From contig CALFSX010000154.1 in the NCBI GenBank assembly GCA_937916515.1, positions 19,158 to 83,157 on the forward strand: a stretch of DNA of 64,000 nucleotides, in the 5' to 3' direction. A program made the translations under genes and the position numbers. Each line of letters opens with the position of its first letter. Position 1 is the stretch's first letter. Origin of the DNA: an uncultured Planctomycetaceae bacterium. GTDB taxonomy: Bacteria > Planctomycetota > Planctomycetia > Planctomycetales > Planctomycetaceae. Shown here piece after piece: positions 38,442 to 49,500 of this stretch. Under the pieces are notes generated by a model that made no database searches, had not been told where the DNA came from, and saw only the letters and a list, made by a program, of their open reading frames with translations.

Positions 38442-41400
38442 TCAGCTAGGCGACTTCACCGCATCATTCCGACTGCTGTAATTTTGCAGCGTCAGCATGA
38501 AGTAAATGGCGATGGTGGCTGCAATAAACAAAAGCAGGCTGACGGTACGAATGGGGCTCGGAAGACACAGCCCACCTGTGATTCCCACAATGGCCGCCAG
38601 CACCAGAATCTGCAGCAGCAGTGACCGCCCGCCTTTTGCTGCACTTCTCATGACGAAGACGGCAGCGATAGCACACGCGGCCGCCCATACGACTGCCAGA
38701 CTGTAATCGACGGCTTGTTTGCTGCGAACGGTCAAGGTCAAAGACGCGTTGCCGCCCGTACGCACGAAGTTGTGGCGGGTACCGTCCTCCGGAATCTGAA
38801 AGTCCAGTGAAAGCACTCCCTGTGGATCAACGCCCACAACCTGAAAATCGCCTTGTAAAGCGTTCAAAGTCTGTACTTGAGCTGCTGGTCCGTTCATGCC
38901 TTCGATCTGCGATTGAGCTTCTTCGGCAGCATTCAGTGTGCCGCTTCTGCGAACGCGAGTGAATTCGTCGGGGGCGAATTGCGGGTGAGTTTGCGTTTGT
39001 TGTTCTCTAAGTTGCCGTTCGTTCGGTGCTTCCTTTTTCGCAGGGGCTGCTGGCCTGGGGCCAGTCGACTTCCGACGTTCAAGTAGCTGAGAGCGTGGAG
39101 CGTTGGTTCCAGGTTGCCAGTTTCTTGAGTCTTCATTTTTCTGTTTTGAAGTATCCTGCTTCCCTTTGTCCCCTGCGTTCGAAAGTTCATGACCGGCTGG
39201 CTGTTGTTGTTTGTCAGCCAGTTCAGGAAGTGTGAATCGGAATTTTTCGAAGGTGTCCAACTTCTGCCCCAGTTGCCCCCCCGAACCGATGTTGGATTGA
39301 ATCAGTTGTAGACTGTTCGAACTATTGAAGCCGTTCTGCAGAATTTCCTGCCTGTCCAGGTATCGATTGGTCGCTGTGCCGTTGTCAAAATACTGGTAGG
39401 AATCGACTTGTTGGGAGCTCTGGCTTTCAATGGCAGTGTTCCCAGCCTGTATGTCCTTCAGAGCCTCGAATTCCTGCAACGAGCTTCTGCGAAGTTCTTC
39501 CGACTGCGCTGTGTTACCGCTGAGTGCTTCCAGAACCTGCTGTTGTTGGTTTAGCCGATCGAGCCATTTTGAATCATTGCCAAAGAGGTTGGCTGAATCT
39601 GATCGAGCAGAGTTGACCATCGATTTCAGATTATCCACCGTTGATAACAGGATCGCGTCTTCAAAGTCCTGAACGCTGGCTTCAATGACATTTGTTTTTC
39701 GAGGGTCGGTTAAGATGCTGGCCCTCCATTCCTGAGGCACATAAACGCTCCACGTATTTCGTGACACAGTGATGCCGAATTCCGGGAAGTCTCGGAATTC
39801 AGGAAACGTCGGTGAAGGAATACTTAAAGACTTGCCCGCAAGGTCGCCTGGTACAGAAGGCATTGTTCCGGTAATCGCAAATTCCAGATCAAATGGAAGG
39901 CAGGATTGTCCGGATTGTGGAATTGGAATCAGATAAAGCGGCTTTCCGTCCTGGTCTCGTGAAGCAACACGCGTTGGATTTCCGGCGACTCGACAAAACA
40001 GAATGCGGCTGTCCTGCGGTAACGAAAACGGTAGAAACTGTCGAGATTCGTTGCGCACCTGAAGCTTATGAATTGATCGCCAGGTGCCATCCTTGGCAAG
40101 GATGGTTGTGTGTGCTGCTAAAGCCACGACTGCCGGAGCGACCTGCTGACGTTCTGCGTATTTTAACTGCCAGGCAGAATTCGGTTGGTCGGTCTTAAGT
40201 CGCCGAATAGCAACGGACTGTTGCAGAAGCCCTTCAGGCAGCTTTGTTCGGATGTCCGTGGCTGCCACATCGTCTCCATCAGTTTCCACATCCAAAGCCT
40301 GCAGCAACCCGGAAGATTGATTCACGATGACCCAAAAATGCGATGCTTTGGCTTCATGGCCGGGGAACTCCGGCGGCATCGCCACAATTTGTCTGGATTG
40401 TGGAAGTGGCAATGTTGCTGTACCCAGAATGAAGAACTGTTCGCTGACGGGTTGCTGCAGATGAACCAGAAATTCTACACGTTCACCCACCGTCTTTTTC
40501 TGCAGTTGTCGTAGTCCCGGAATTCGAAAATCGAATACGTCACTCAGAGATGCTGGCAAAGAGAACGTGAGTTCACGAGTTGCGGCTCCCGCGATTTGCC
40601 ATTTCATAGTCTGTGTGAGTTCGATCGAAGTTTCCGTGACGTTTGTGACGGAAACCGATTCTGGTATCAACGACGGAGTTGCCTGCATCAGAGTCAACAC
40701 GATTGATTGAGGAGATGTTGAATTGCTGACGAACGAAATATCCGGAGCATCCGATTGCAATTGCAGCACGCGTGGGTCAATCGCGGTTTCGCTGCCGGTT
40801 CGTTTCCATGTGTCCGCTGAAGTGCTGGCGATTTTTGAGGCGGCGTCCAGCCATACGCTTATGTTGCTGACAGCTTCGTCAGCATCCATCACAATCGGGC
40901 TGGTGATGCGTGATTCCGTTGTGGCGTTGCTGCGTCCCGATTGAGCCTGAATTACGGCGTTAATGGTGCCTTGTCGAGTGGTGTTGAACTGGATGTTCAG
41001 AATTTTTGTTTTCGAGTCGTCGTCTTCTCGGTTTGTGTAGTACCAGTCGGCAAGATCATTGGCGCTAACATCCAACGCGACAAAATCTTCGGGCACAACA
41101 ATTTCCAATCGACGGCGAGGAGCTCCGGAAATTGTGGCTGTAACCAACGTTGTCCAAAGCTGTCGTTGTGATTCCAGTTGAACGCCGCTTAGCATTTTTA
41201 TCTGCATTCGATCCACCGTGCGGAATGCTCGAACGGAAATCGCTGCGGGATGACGCGTATATCGCCACGCCAATACTCTTCGAAGTGAATCATCCACGCC
41301 CATTGGCAGGTTGCTTTCTGCGGCGTTCATTTGAGCGACACCGGATAGTGAATCGACTCGCACTTCCAGTTCTCGCCCCGCAAGAATTGTGATATTGCCA

Positions 41401-44400
41401 GAATCGCGAGACGCACCTGCGATGGCCAGCACTGGTACATCCAGTTTTGTGTTGTCGGTTGAAAATGTCTGGTTGCGAAACAGAACCAGATTTGCGTTGG
41501 TTTCACCTTCGATTGGTTGTTTGAATTGAATCGTTAACGTGCCGGGGCTGGCTTCGTTAACTTTCCAACCGGCGATGTCGTTGCCCGAAACTGATTGAAC
41601 GGCGTAATTTGAAGGTAACGACACTTCAGTTTCTGCAATCTGTCCCTGACGGCAATTTAGAAAGATTGAGGCCTGAACTGTTAGGCCTGCGTCGCTTAAT
41701 GTGAGTGCCGAGTTGACGGTTGAGTGGTAAATGACATTCGTTGAGGCTCTGGAAGTTGACGGTCGCCATTCGATTTTTAATTCGTTGGATGTGGCGATGG
41801 GAATAATCAGTTCTTTGCCGTTTCGGCGGAACGTATTGCTGCGTCCGTTGACTTGAACATCAACGTCGTCTTGCTGAAGTTCAAAAGCAAGTGTCCCTGA
41901 CGAAACCGGATGAACTGGCAATCGCAATTGGCCGACTGAGTTTTCAACTGTGGCGGGCACGTCAAAGACAATATCAACAAGGTGCAGCCCTTTGTTTGGA
42001 ATTCGCACGCTGAAGTGGCCGGAAGGTTTTACGGCGGGGTTCTTTTCCGTTTGAGGTGGCAGAAGGCTTTGAGTTTGTTGCTGTACGTTCTGGTTGGACT
42101 GCTGTTTGATGTCGATTTGTGGCTGAACTGCAGCATTACCAGAGTTTGGTTCAGCAACCAGAATGGCAGCACTATCGTTTAATGTTGCTGATTGAACTGC
42201 AACTTCGCCAATGGGCAGAATGATATTCACAGCGTGATCGGAATAACTTTGAATCACATATCTGGCCGTGAATCGCTGAGACCACTGGCTTTCTTTGATC
42301 TGCGTTTGTTCAGAGCTTTTGTAAAACGCTGCAACCACTCGATCTTGTGCTGCTGCGTTCTTATCGTTGAACTCGTCAGGATTGGCCAGACGATATAGCT
42401 TCAGAAATTCCTCTTTTGGCAGGAACACGCGTTCAGCCAATAGTTCTGATTGCCCTGAATCGTAGGGCAGTACAACGTCAGGGCGAACAGGACTGTTATT
42501 AACTTCCTGGGCGATGATGGATCCACCGGTTGACGCTGCCCAGGCGAATGCAGCGATCGCAACGGTCGTGGATACGTGTTGTTTCAAGCTTTGACGATGG
42601 CCGTTGTGACAGCAGCATGTCAACAGCTTACTAATCCAGCAGACAATGTAACTGAATATCCAAAGGCAAATGCCGACGCCGGTTCCCAGCCCAAGGCCGT
42701 CAACCAGGCTTTGCCACTGATTGGGAACCAGCGGTACAGCGCCTCCGGTTGCCAGAATCAGCGTCATGGCAAGACTGGTTTTTCTGACTGCCGATTGTGC
42801 ATTGACCCACAGGCATAGCAGGACGACTGCCGACGCGGCCATCAGCCGCAAAGCATTCAGGCGGCTGCGTTCCTGCACGATCACCTGAAGAGTACCAGCA
42901 GCCGAGCTTCCGCCGATCGATCGGAATTGCATCGAACGATAATCGTCTGGTTGGGCCACATCGGCACGCACTGACAAACGCGCGGAGCCGGTGCGTGCCT
43001 GCCGAGAAAACGGATCAACACCATTTAATGCCGGGGAATTGCCGTCTCGGTATATGTAGAAATCATTTGGGTCAGACGCTTGTTGCGGCGCAACTGCTGT
43101 GCCAGTGATCGCATTGTTGACGTTCAAGTCTTCCACCTGGTAACGGTTTCCATCGGGCTGAGCTGGCGGATTGCCCGGCAGCTGGCTAAATGGATCTGCT
43201 GCTCCCATTGGCAGTCCTTCTGCGTAGCCGCCGAGGCCATCTGTGTCCATGTCTGGCAAGGGAGGGGCAGGGAACGGTGAGTCGGTCGGAGCTCTGTTAT
43301 AGCGAGCGTCTTCCATCAATTCCCCGGCTTCTTCACGCTCCGTGCCAAAATGCATATTCGTGCCGCCGCTTATGTTGATACCTAATGCGACGGCGTCTGC
43401 TGTTCCGCTTTCTGCATCCGCGTCTTCAGTATAATCGGGGCCGGCATCGTTGCGCGATGCTCGCCGAGCGGCTTCACGAGACTGTTGAACGGAAGGCAAC
43501 AACAATGTCATTACTATCAGACCACTCAAAAAAACGCCGCCCAGAGTTTTCCAGCGCTGCCGAGCGATGAGTGATAATCCTACAAGTAGTGCCAACAGCA
43601 ACAGACCAATGAAAACGAGTTGTCCGATGGCCGTTTCCAGAGTTGGCAGGAAAGCCAGAGAAGTCAGAGTTTGCAGAATTCCAGGCTTGTCAAGTTTTTC
43701 CTGCGGATGAAATCCTCCTGCTTGCCCAACCAACAACGCGGACTTTGGATAGCTGATCTGCCACGTTTGTTCCAAAATGTCGATGGCTGCCGCCTGGCCA
43801 TGGTCTGTATCGATCGAAAGTTTCAGCGACTGCTGTGTTGTTGCTCCCAATGCATTGGTTTCATCGTTGTTTGATTCAAACAGAACTTCCAGCACATGAG
43901 CTGATGATTCGCTGTTTGGCGGAATGGCGACAAGATAGTCGTCGCCATCGCGACGCACTTCAATGGCTTCACCGTTAAGAACGGTTGACCAAAGGAATGA
44001 GTTATCCAGGTCTGGTAAAGCGAATCTCAGTGTTTGCACTCCCGCACTACGAAATTGAACCCGACACGCCCGCTGAATTGTGCCGGTTTCGCTTAGTACG
44101 CTGACGTTGGCAATGTTCTCACACACCGCTGACGGCACGGATTGCGTTTTGAACCGAGTTTCTTCGATACTTAGCCGATAGTCCGGTTGAATGAATCGAT
44201 AAACCAAAGCGATGCGTCGTCCGGAAGTGTCAGCTGGTGGATCAACCAGGTCGGAGTCTGCTAAAGTCAGCCCTGAAGCGGCGACATCTGCAACGGATGC
44301 TTCCAGCTGTTGGTCCGGATGAGCTTCGAACGAAACCAGACCATGCTGTCGAACGGCGTCAACCACTTTGATGAACGGAGCAATCAGTTTTGTGTCATCG

Positions 44401-46550
44401 GAACGAGGCTGTTGGACGAAGGCTTTCAGAGTCATTGCGCCGGAAAAACGTTTATCGAACGTTAACTGGATCGATCTTTGGCCGTTCGAAAGCTGGCCGA
44501 TAGTCTGTTCGACTATCGCAACGCGATCTGGCACGTTTTGTCCAGGAATTCCCGGTACTTCGCTAATGGATGCCACATCAAAACGAAGTTCGCTGCCGAG
44601 GCTTTCTGACGCCAGTAACTGCAATGTGCGCGTGGTGCCGTTCAGAATGTCGACCGTGACCGTGGCGTCCACCGAAATCTGTCTCGCATCCATCCACGAC
44701 TTCAACACGGAACGACTTGAAAGTCGAACGGGTTTTCGAACTACAGAAAGTGTGCCCGAAAAGTCCTTACCTTGAGTTTCGTAAAGCAGGGTTCCGGCGT
44801 TATCCCCAATGGCCGACAGTCCGGAAATTTCCAAAGGAGCGATGGTGAGATCGCTGGCGGATGAAATCTGATATGTGCCACCCACCAAAAGTGTGTCGGT
44901 CGCCACAAGTGACGGCAAAGCGAATTCCTGTGGAGTTGTCGGGTCTTCAATTGTTCGCGTCAGGGTTGTGATGAAATTGAACAGCCCATTTGCCAGGACC
45001 TGCGATGCTGGTTCGACAACGATTACATTGTCAACTTCGCCGGAACGCCACTGCAGCACAGTGCCGGAATGATCAGTGATTTTGTGAATGGCCCAGCCTG
45101 CTGGCAGGCTTAAATGCAACTCAAACAGCGGCGCGTTCAGTGATTCAATGGTTGTGTTACACTCGAAATTACACAACGAATCCGTGATCTTAAGTTCTGA
45201 ATTCATTTCCGCAAAAAGCTCTCGATCGCGAGGCTTAATGGCCACAGACAACTGATAGTCCTGCATACAGAAATCAAACACTTCTGCGGCCGCTGTGCCC
45301 TGAGTTCGAGACTCCGCACCCAACTGGCGCACTCCACCACCAACGTTTGCTAACAGCCGCAATTGGTCTTCGTGATTCACAAACAACCGCCCTGTGTGCG
45401 CGGTGACGTTGATGAATTCGAGAGCTGGAAGTTTTGATGTGCCGTCAGTTGCCAAAGCGGCAACAGCAGAGACGTTGACAAGCCGATCTTCCGTAAATGG
45501 CTGCCGATAGCTTAGCAGGACTCGCGCATACCCATTTAGTTCCGGATCGTCTTCCAGTGACCACGATTCGAGCCCCGTCGATTCAATATTGGTGACTTCC
45601 AGTGAGGCGGGAACTCTTGCGACGAGTTGGTTGATGGAATCGCCAAAGACAGTCACTCGAGAATCAGATTTCCAGCGAACGTTGTCGCTGCTAAGCAGGA
45701 TCTGCACGTTTGACTTTACAAACACAAGCGATTGTGTTTTGAGCGTCTGTTGAGGGGTTGTCCATTTTAGAGTGATGCTGTCAGTGCCGCCTGTGGGGAA
45801 GCTGTATTCCGTCGTCTGATCGATTGGGGCTGGACGATCAAGTCTTAGCTCGTTGACCTGCAGTATTCGATCTTTGGGGCATGATACCGTTATTGAAGAT
45901 GCGCTATTGGATATGATTCGGAATGCTGCAATTCGGTCGCTGCCAACGATTCCCAGAGGTGTTGATAGTGTGAGAACCAACGTAAAACGTCCGGGTTCTC
46001 GATGGCATAATATCAGGGATTGCGGGGCATTTTTGTTGTGCCCGATTGATGCGGCCTGACCATCGATGTTCGCCGATTCGACAGACAGATTTCCGATGGG
46101 AATCGTGGTGGCGACCCACCGATTGGCAAACTGTTCGAAGTTGATCTGCAGTTCAATCAGCGCATGCTGGTCTGCCTGTTGAACTTTGTAGGTGGCGGAA
46201 CGTACAACGATGTCATCCGGTTTTTTCTGGTCTGCGGCTTGAGCCTGCTGCGCGGCTTTTAAAAGTTCCTGGAACTGTTCTCGCGGCAGCATCACTCCGG
46301 CTGGCGAACGTTCGAAGATTGAATCCAGCTCTTCCGCTGGCACAAAGCTTTCTCGAACAGGCTTACCCGCATTTTCCTGAGCGATCGTTCGGCGGGGCGC
46401 GGAGGTCGCTGCCAACATGAAAAACAGCAAGACCATAACAGCGTGTCGGCAGCAAACGGCTGGCTTTGTTGATGCCATCGCTGCTGAGATGTCTTGTCCA
46501 GACTTCTGATGTTGAATTGCAGTAACTGATTCTGGGAACACGTGAAGCAT
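38442..46550 (-). CDS. Giant exported membrane protein (about 2702 residues), function unknown
   Basis: I know no family name. The ATG at 46550 (GGGAGG six bases ahead) overlaps the stop of the gene upstream (TGATG), so translation is coupled. A signal peptide (ends near TIAQE, residues 55-59) is followed by a VMLPREQFQELLKAA segment (86-100) and about 850 residues of beta-sandwich repeats. Transmembrane segments lie near 977-1016, including LLLPSVQQSREAARRASRND, which mimics a DUF1559 helix. More lie near 1230-1330. An internal signal-like segment ends in IIAQE near 1348 and VFLPKEEFLKLYRLA follows near 1373. A second beta-rich half, a Q/P/K-rich region (about 2430-2540) and three C-terminal helices end it. 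It looks like a fusion of two copies of an ancestral protein, and probably sits in the inner membrane with large periplasmic parts. Confidence 0.8.
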   Translation of the reverse strand: MLHVFPESVTAIQHQKSGQDISAAMASTKPAVCCRHAVMVLLFFMLAATSAPRRTIAQENAGKPVRESFVPAEELDSIFERSPAGVMLPREQFQELLKAAQQAQAADQKKPDDIVVRSATYKVQQADQHALIELQINFEQFANRWVATTIPIGNLSVESANIDGQAASIGHNKNAPQSLILCHREPGRFTLVLTLSTPLGIVGSDRIAAFRIISNSASSITVSCPKDRILQVNELRLDRPAPIDQTTEYSFPTGGTDSITLKWTTPQQTLKTQSLVFVKSNVQILLSSDNVRWKSDSRVTVFGDSINQLVARVPASLEVTNIESTGLESWSLEDDPELNGYARVLLSYRQPFTEDRLVNVSAVAALATDGTSKLPALEFINVTAHTGRLFVNHEDQLRLLANVGGGVRQLGAESRTQGTAAAEVFDFCMQDYQLSVAIKPRDRELFAEMNSELKITDSLCNFECNTTIESLNAPLFELHLSLPAGWAIHKITDHSGTVLQWRSGEVDNVIVVEPASQVLANGLFNFITTLTRTIEDPTTPQEFALPSLVATDTLLVGGTYQISSASDLTIAPLEISGLSAIGDNAGTLLYETQGKDFSGTLSVVRKPVRLSSRSVLKSWMDARQISVDATVTVDILNGTTRTLQLLASESLGSELRFDVASISEVPGIPGQNVPDRVAIVEQTIGQLSNGQRSIQLTFDKRFSGAMTLKAFVQQPRSDDTKLIAPFIKVVDAVRQHGLVSFEAHPDQQLEASVADVAASGLTLADSDLVDPPADTSGRRIALVYRFIQPDYRLSIEETRFKTQSVPSAVCENIANVSVLSETGTIQRACRVQFRSAGVQTLRFALPDLDNSFLWSTVLNGEAIEVRRDGDDYLVAIPPNSESSAHVLEVLFESNNDETNALGATTQQSLKLSIDTDHGQAAAIDILEQTWQISYPKSALLVGQAGGFHPQEKLDKPGILQTLTSLAFLPTLETAIGQLVFIGLLLLALLVGLSLIARQRWKTLGGVFLSGLIVMTLLLPSVQQSREAARRASRNDAGPDYTEDADAESGTADAVALGINISGGTNMHFGTEREEAGELMEDARYNRAPTDSPFPAPPLPDMDTDGLGGYAEGLPMGAADPFSQLPGNPPAQPDGNRYQVEDLNVNNAITGTAVAPQQASDPNDFYIYRDGNSPALNGVDPFSRQARTGSARLSVRADVAQPDDYRSMQFRSIGGSSAAGTLQVIVQERSRLNALRLMAASAVVLLCLWVNAQSAVRKTSLAMTLILATGGAVPLVPNQWQSLVDGLGLGTGVGICLWIFSYIVCWISKLLTCCCHNGHRQSLKQHVSTTVAIAAFAWAASTGGSIIAQEVNNSPVRPDVVLPYDSGQSELLAERVFLPKEEFLKLYRLANPDEFNDKNAAAQDRVVAAFYKSSEQTQIKESQWSQRFTARYVIQSYSDHAVNIILPIGEVAVQSATLNDSAAILVAEPNSGNAAVQPQIDIKQQSNQNVQQQTQSLLPPQTEKNPAVKPSGHFSVRIPNKGLHLVDIVFDVPATVENSVGQLRLPVHPVSSGTLAFELQQDDVDVQVNGRSNTFRRNGKELIIPIATSNELKIEWRPSTSRASTNVIYHSTVNSALTLSDAGLTVQASIFLNCRQGQIAETEVSLPSNYAVQSVSGNDIAGWKVNEASPGTLTIQFKQPIEGETNANLVLFRNQTFSTDNTKLDVPVLAIAGASRDSGNITILAGRELEVRVDSLSGVAQMNAAESNLPMGVDDSLRRVLAWRYTRHPAAISVRAFRTVDRMQIKMLSGVQLESQRQLWTTLVTATISGAPRRRLEIVVPEDFVALDVSANDLADWYYTNREDDDSKTKILNIQFNTTRQGTINAVIQAQSGRSNATTESRITSPIVMDADEAVSNISVWLDAASKIASTSADTWKRTGSETAIDPRVLQLQSDAPDISFVSNSTSPQSIVLTLMQATPSLIPESVSVTNVTETSIELTQTMKWQIAGAATRELTFSLPASLSDVFDFRIPGLRQLQKKTVGERVEFLVHLQQPVSEQFFILGTATLPLPQSRQIVAMPPEFPGHEAKASHFWVIVNQSSGLLQALDVETDGDDVAATDIRTKLPEGLLQQSVAIRRLKTDQPNSAWQLKYAERQQVAPAVVALAAHTTILAKDGTWRSIHKLQVRNESRQFLPFSLPQDSRILFCRVAGNPTRVASRDQDGKPLYLIPIPQSGQSCLPFDLEFAITGTMPSVPGDLAGKSLSIPSPTFPEFRDFPEFGITVSRNTWSVYVPQEWRASILTDPRKTNVIEASVQDFEDAILLSTVDNLKSMVNSARSDSANLFGNDSKWLDRLNQQQQVLEALSGNTAQSEELRRSSLQEFEALKDIQAGNTAIESQSSQQVDSYQYFDNGTATNRYLDRQEILQNGFNSSNSLQLIQSNIGSGGQLGQKLDTFEKFRFTLPELADKQQQPAGHELSNAGDKGKQDTSKQKNEDSRNWQPGTNAPRSQLLERRKSTGPRPAAPAKKEAPNERQLREQQTQTHPQFAPDEFTRVRRSGTLNAAEEAQSQIEGMNGPAAQVQTLNALQGDFQVVGVDPQGVLSLDFQIPEDGTRHNFVRTGGNASLTLTVRSKQAVDYSLAVVWAAACAIAAVFVMRSAAKGGRSLLLQILVLAAIVGITGGLCLPSPIRTVSLLLFIAATIAIYFMLTLQNYSSRNDAVKSPS

Positions 46551-49500
46551 CACTTGCCTCCCATCAGGCTGTTCATCCATTCAGACACGCCCGGCGATGG
46601 GCTGATTGCTCCCGGTGGAATCGGAATCGTTTCCGGTGAAAGAGATTTGCTTTCTGCAGGGGCAGGATTCGGCGGTTCCTGAGGCGGAGCGTTTGAGGGG
46701 CCATCCGTTGTTTGTGGTGGTTCTGGAGTTGGCGGCGTGGGTTCGGTTGAGCGGTTGTTTTCTGGAGGTTGTTCGGAAGCCGTTTTTTGCCCCAGAAACA
46801 GGCCTGCGATCCAAATGCCGATAACTGCTAATAAACCATATGAACCCGCTGACAGAAACTGGAACGCCTCTGAACTGTCCTTAAGTGACCAGAAAGCCCA
46901 CGCCATACAGCCGATGATGGTGAGAGTAAGTCGGTTTTCCCACGAAGTGCGTCGAAGAATCAAGCCGACAAACAAAAGTGCTCCACTGATAATTGCGACC
47001 AGAAACGGACGGTTCCACCACACGATGTTGATTTGTGATTGGCGTCCGAGAGCTCGATAAACGCTGACATTGCCTTGCTGTGCAAAGTCGGCACTGGCAC
47101 TGTTGTCGCCGATCCATTGATTTAGCGCTTGTGCTTCCTGTGGCGATGTTGGAGACACCAGTGGAGTCCAGAAATTCCAGACTTGGCGGCCGGACAGACT
47201 GAAGTTTCGAGGTTCGCCAACCTGGGCAATGTCCTTGGGGGCCCAAACGGCCACTCGGGTTTCCTGAACCACCGCTCCACCGGTATTTTCGCCAATCAGC
47301 GGCAGCCGCAAAATTTGCTTGCTGCCTCGGCCTTCATACGGGAAGCGATCTGCGTTCGAAATTGCCAATCCAAACTGAAACGTCAATAGAAATTGTTCGT
47401 CGGACGTCGCTGATCGACTGATGTTTACGTAGTAAGCTTCCCAGCCTTCTTCTGTTGTGGCGTCCTGAGCTTTTTCGAATGTTGTGCGAGCTGTGTTTAG
47501 CAGTGGTGCCTGCAGATCGGCTCCCGCAGGGAGATCAATTCGCAGTCGTTGTCTTTCGCTGCTGGTGATTCGCAAGCGGCAGCGATAATTTGCCAGCATT
47601 TGTTTGTCGGTCACAATTTCAAATGCCGCTCTGGAAACCACAGTCGCGACGACTTCATGAATTTCGTGTTTGCGAATACTGACGATCGCTGCTGCTGGTT
47701 GTGAAAAGTACCGGAAAGCCAGATAGCCACTTTGGGGCAGCAGTTCAAGTTCGCGTACGTCGATTGATTCAATCGTATCGCCGTCGCCGGTAGCGCTAAT
47801 CGACAGCGATTCGTGTCGCAGCAGTTTTAGTTCGCCACGAGTTTGAGTCAGAGTTACTTTGCGTTTGTCTGCCTGATCTTTTTCAAATGGTGGAAGAACT
47901 CGAATCGGTTCGACCTTCAGAGTGTGTTCATCTGTCTCGTCGCTGAATTCGGCTAATGGAATTTCCCAGTCAGCCGAAAATTGAACCGGCCCTGTGACTT
48001 CATTTTGCAGCACAAGGGTCCACGTCACCCAACCATCAATTGCTTCGGCGGCTTTGTTACGTTGCTGAATGATTCTGGCCGGATTTGCAGAGCTGAATCG
48101 GACATCGTCCGCGATGGATTCGGGAACAGACAGGCGATAGGTATCGATGCCCGCGTTTTGGACCTGAAACGTGATGAGTCCGCTTACCTTGACAACGTCT
48201 GGTTCAACGCTGACCGTCGTGGCTGTGCTGGCGTTAATCTGAGCCGGGCGAGCGGACGTTTTAACGGCCAGCACAAATGGGCGTTGAGTGTATTTCCAGG
48301 TGGCGACGCCAACCGCCATTCCAACGGCTTTCACCTGCCCAGCTTCTGTTGGAAATAAGCCGGATAGCTTTTCGTCCACAGTCACCACGTCTAGAAACTG
48401 AGGTGCGAAGACTGCGATTTGTCCCTGATCACGTTCAACATCAAGCGGAGCGATTGTTGGAATCTGAGTTTCAATTCCTTCACCAGCAGAATCGAAGCTT
48501 TGATGCGCCGTAATATCGACGCCGATTTCGCCAATTCGTTTCTGCGTCAGCGACAGTGTCAGCACGCCTTCCGACTTGTCGATATTGAATTCGCTCATTC
48601 CGTCAGCTCGGACATTGTCGATCGTCAGCGTTGATGGATATGACAGTCGCAGCTGAAAGACTCCCGCACGTTCAACCACATAATTGATATGAGTCTTCAG
48701 TCGCAGTTCGTCATCGTCAAAAATGATTTGGGTGGTCTGGTCCGCAAGCAGGCGAGGTTCAACCGGCTTCACCTGCAGCACAAGCACTCCAGTGGTACCG
48801 CTAAAATCCCAGGCTTGTACACTGGATGCATCGCTGCCTTTGGTGGTGGTGGCGTTGGTACGTTTTACTCCCGACTGTGTTCTTACCAGGCTTGTCAGCG
48901 AGGAATCTGCCGTTACACGAATCTGACCTGATTCTCGCACGGTGCCATCCGCATGGACTCCCTGGAATTTCCCGTCTTCACTTTTGCCAATCAGTTGAAT
49001 GGTGTCACCTTCCAATGTCCGTTCCGTTTGGATTTCGACCTGAAAACGATCAGAAACCGGTGTCAGCAATTCAATGCGAATTTTCTGATGAGAGTCGCCA
49101 GCGGGCTCCGACGTCCAGTTTTTGATACGTCCTTTTGATGACACTACGTCGATGATGCGGGCGTCAACGGGAGCTCGCAGAGATACTTCCGTCAATTCGC
49201 CTCGAAGTACTTCAAAGTTGACCGACGCCGTCGATTGAACCAAACCCGGATCCATACGAACTTCTGTATGATTGGTTGCACTTGTCAGCAAGTCCATCAG
49301 CGGCTTCGAACCTGCCTCCGGACTCCAGCGAACTTCGAATTGATTGGTTGACCCCAAACTGGCTTTGATAACGGTGCGATTGCCCTCGCTGCCTTCAACG
49401 GGAAGCAGCACCTGCAACGGAGCGATTTCAATGGACTGATCGGGTTCCGGAATCGCCAATGTCAATTCGTTGATGCTTACAGACGGGCAGCTCAACGCGA

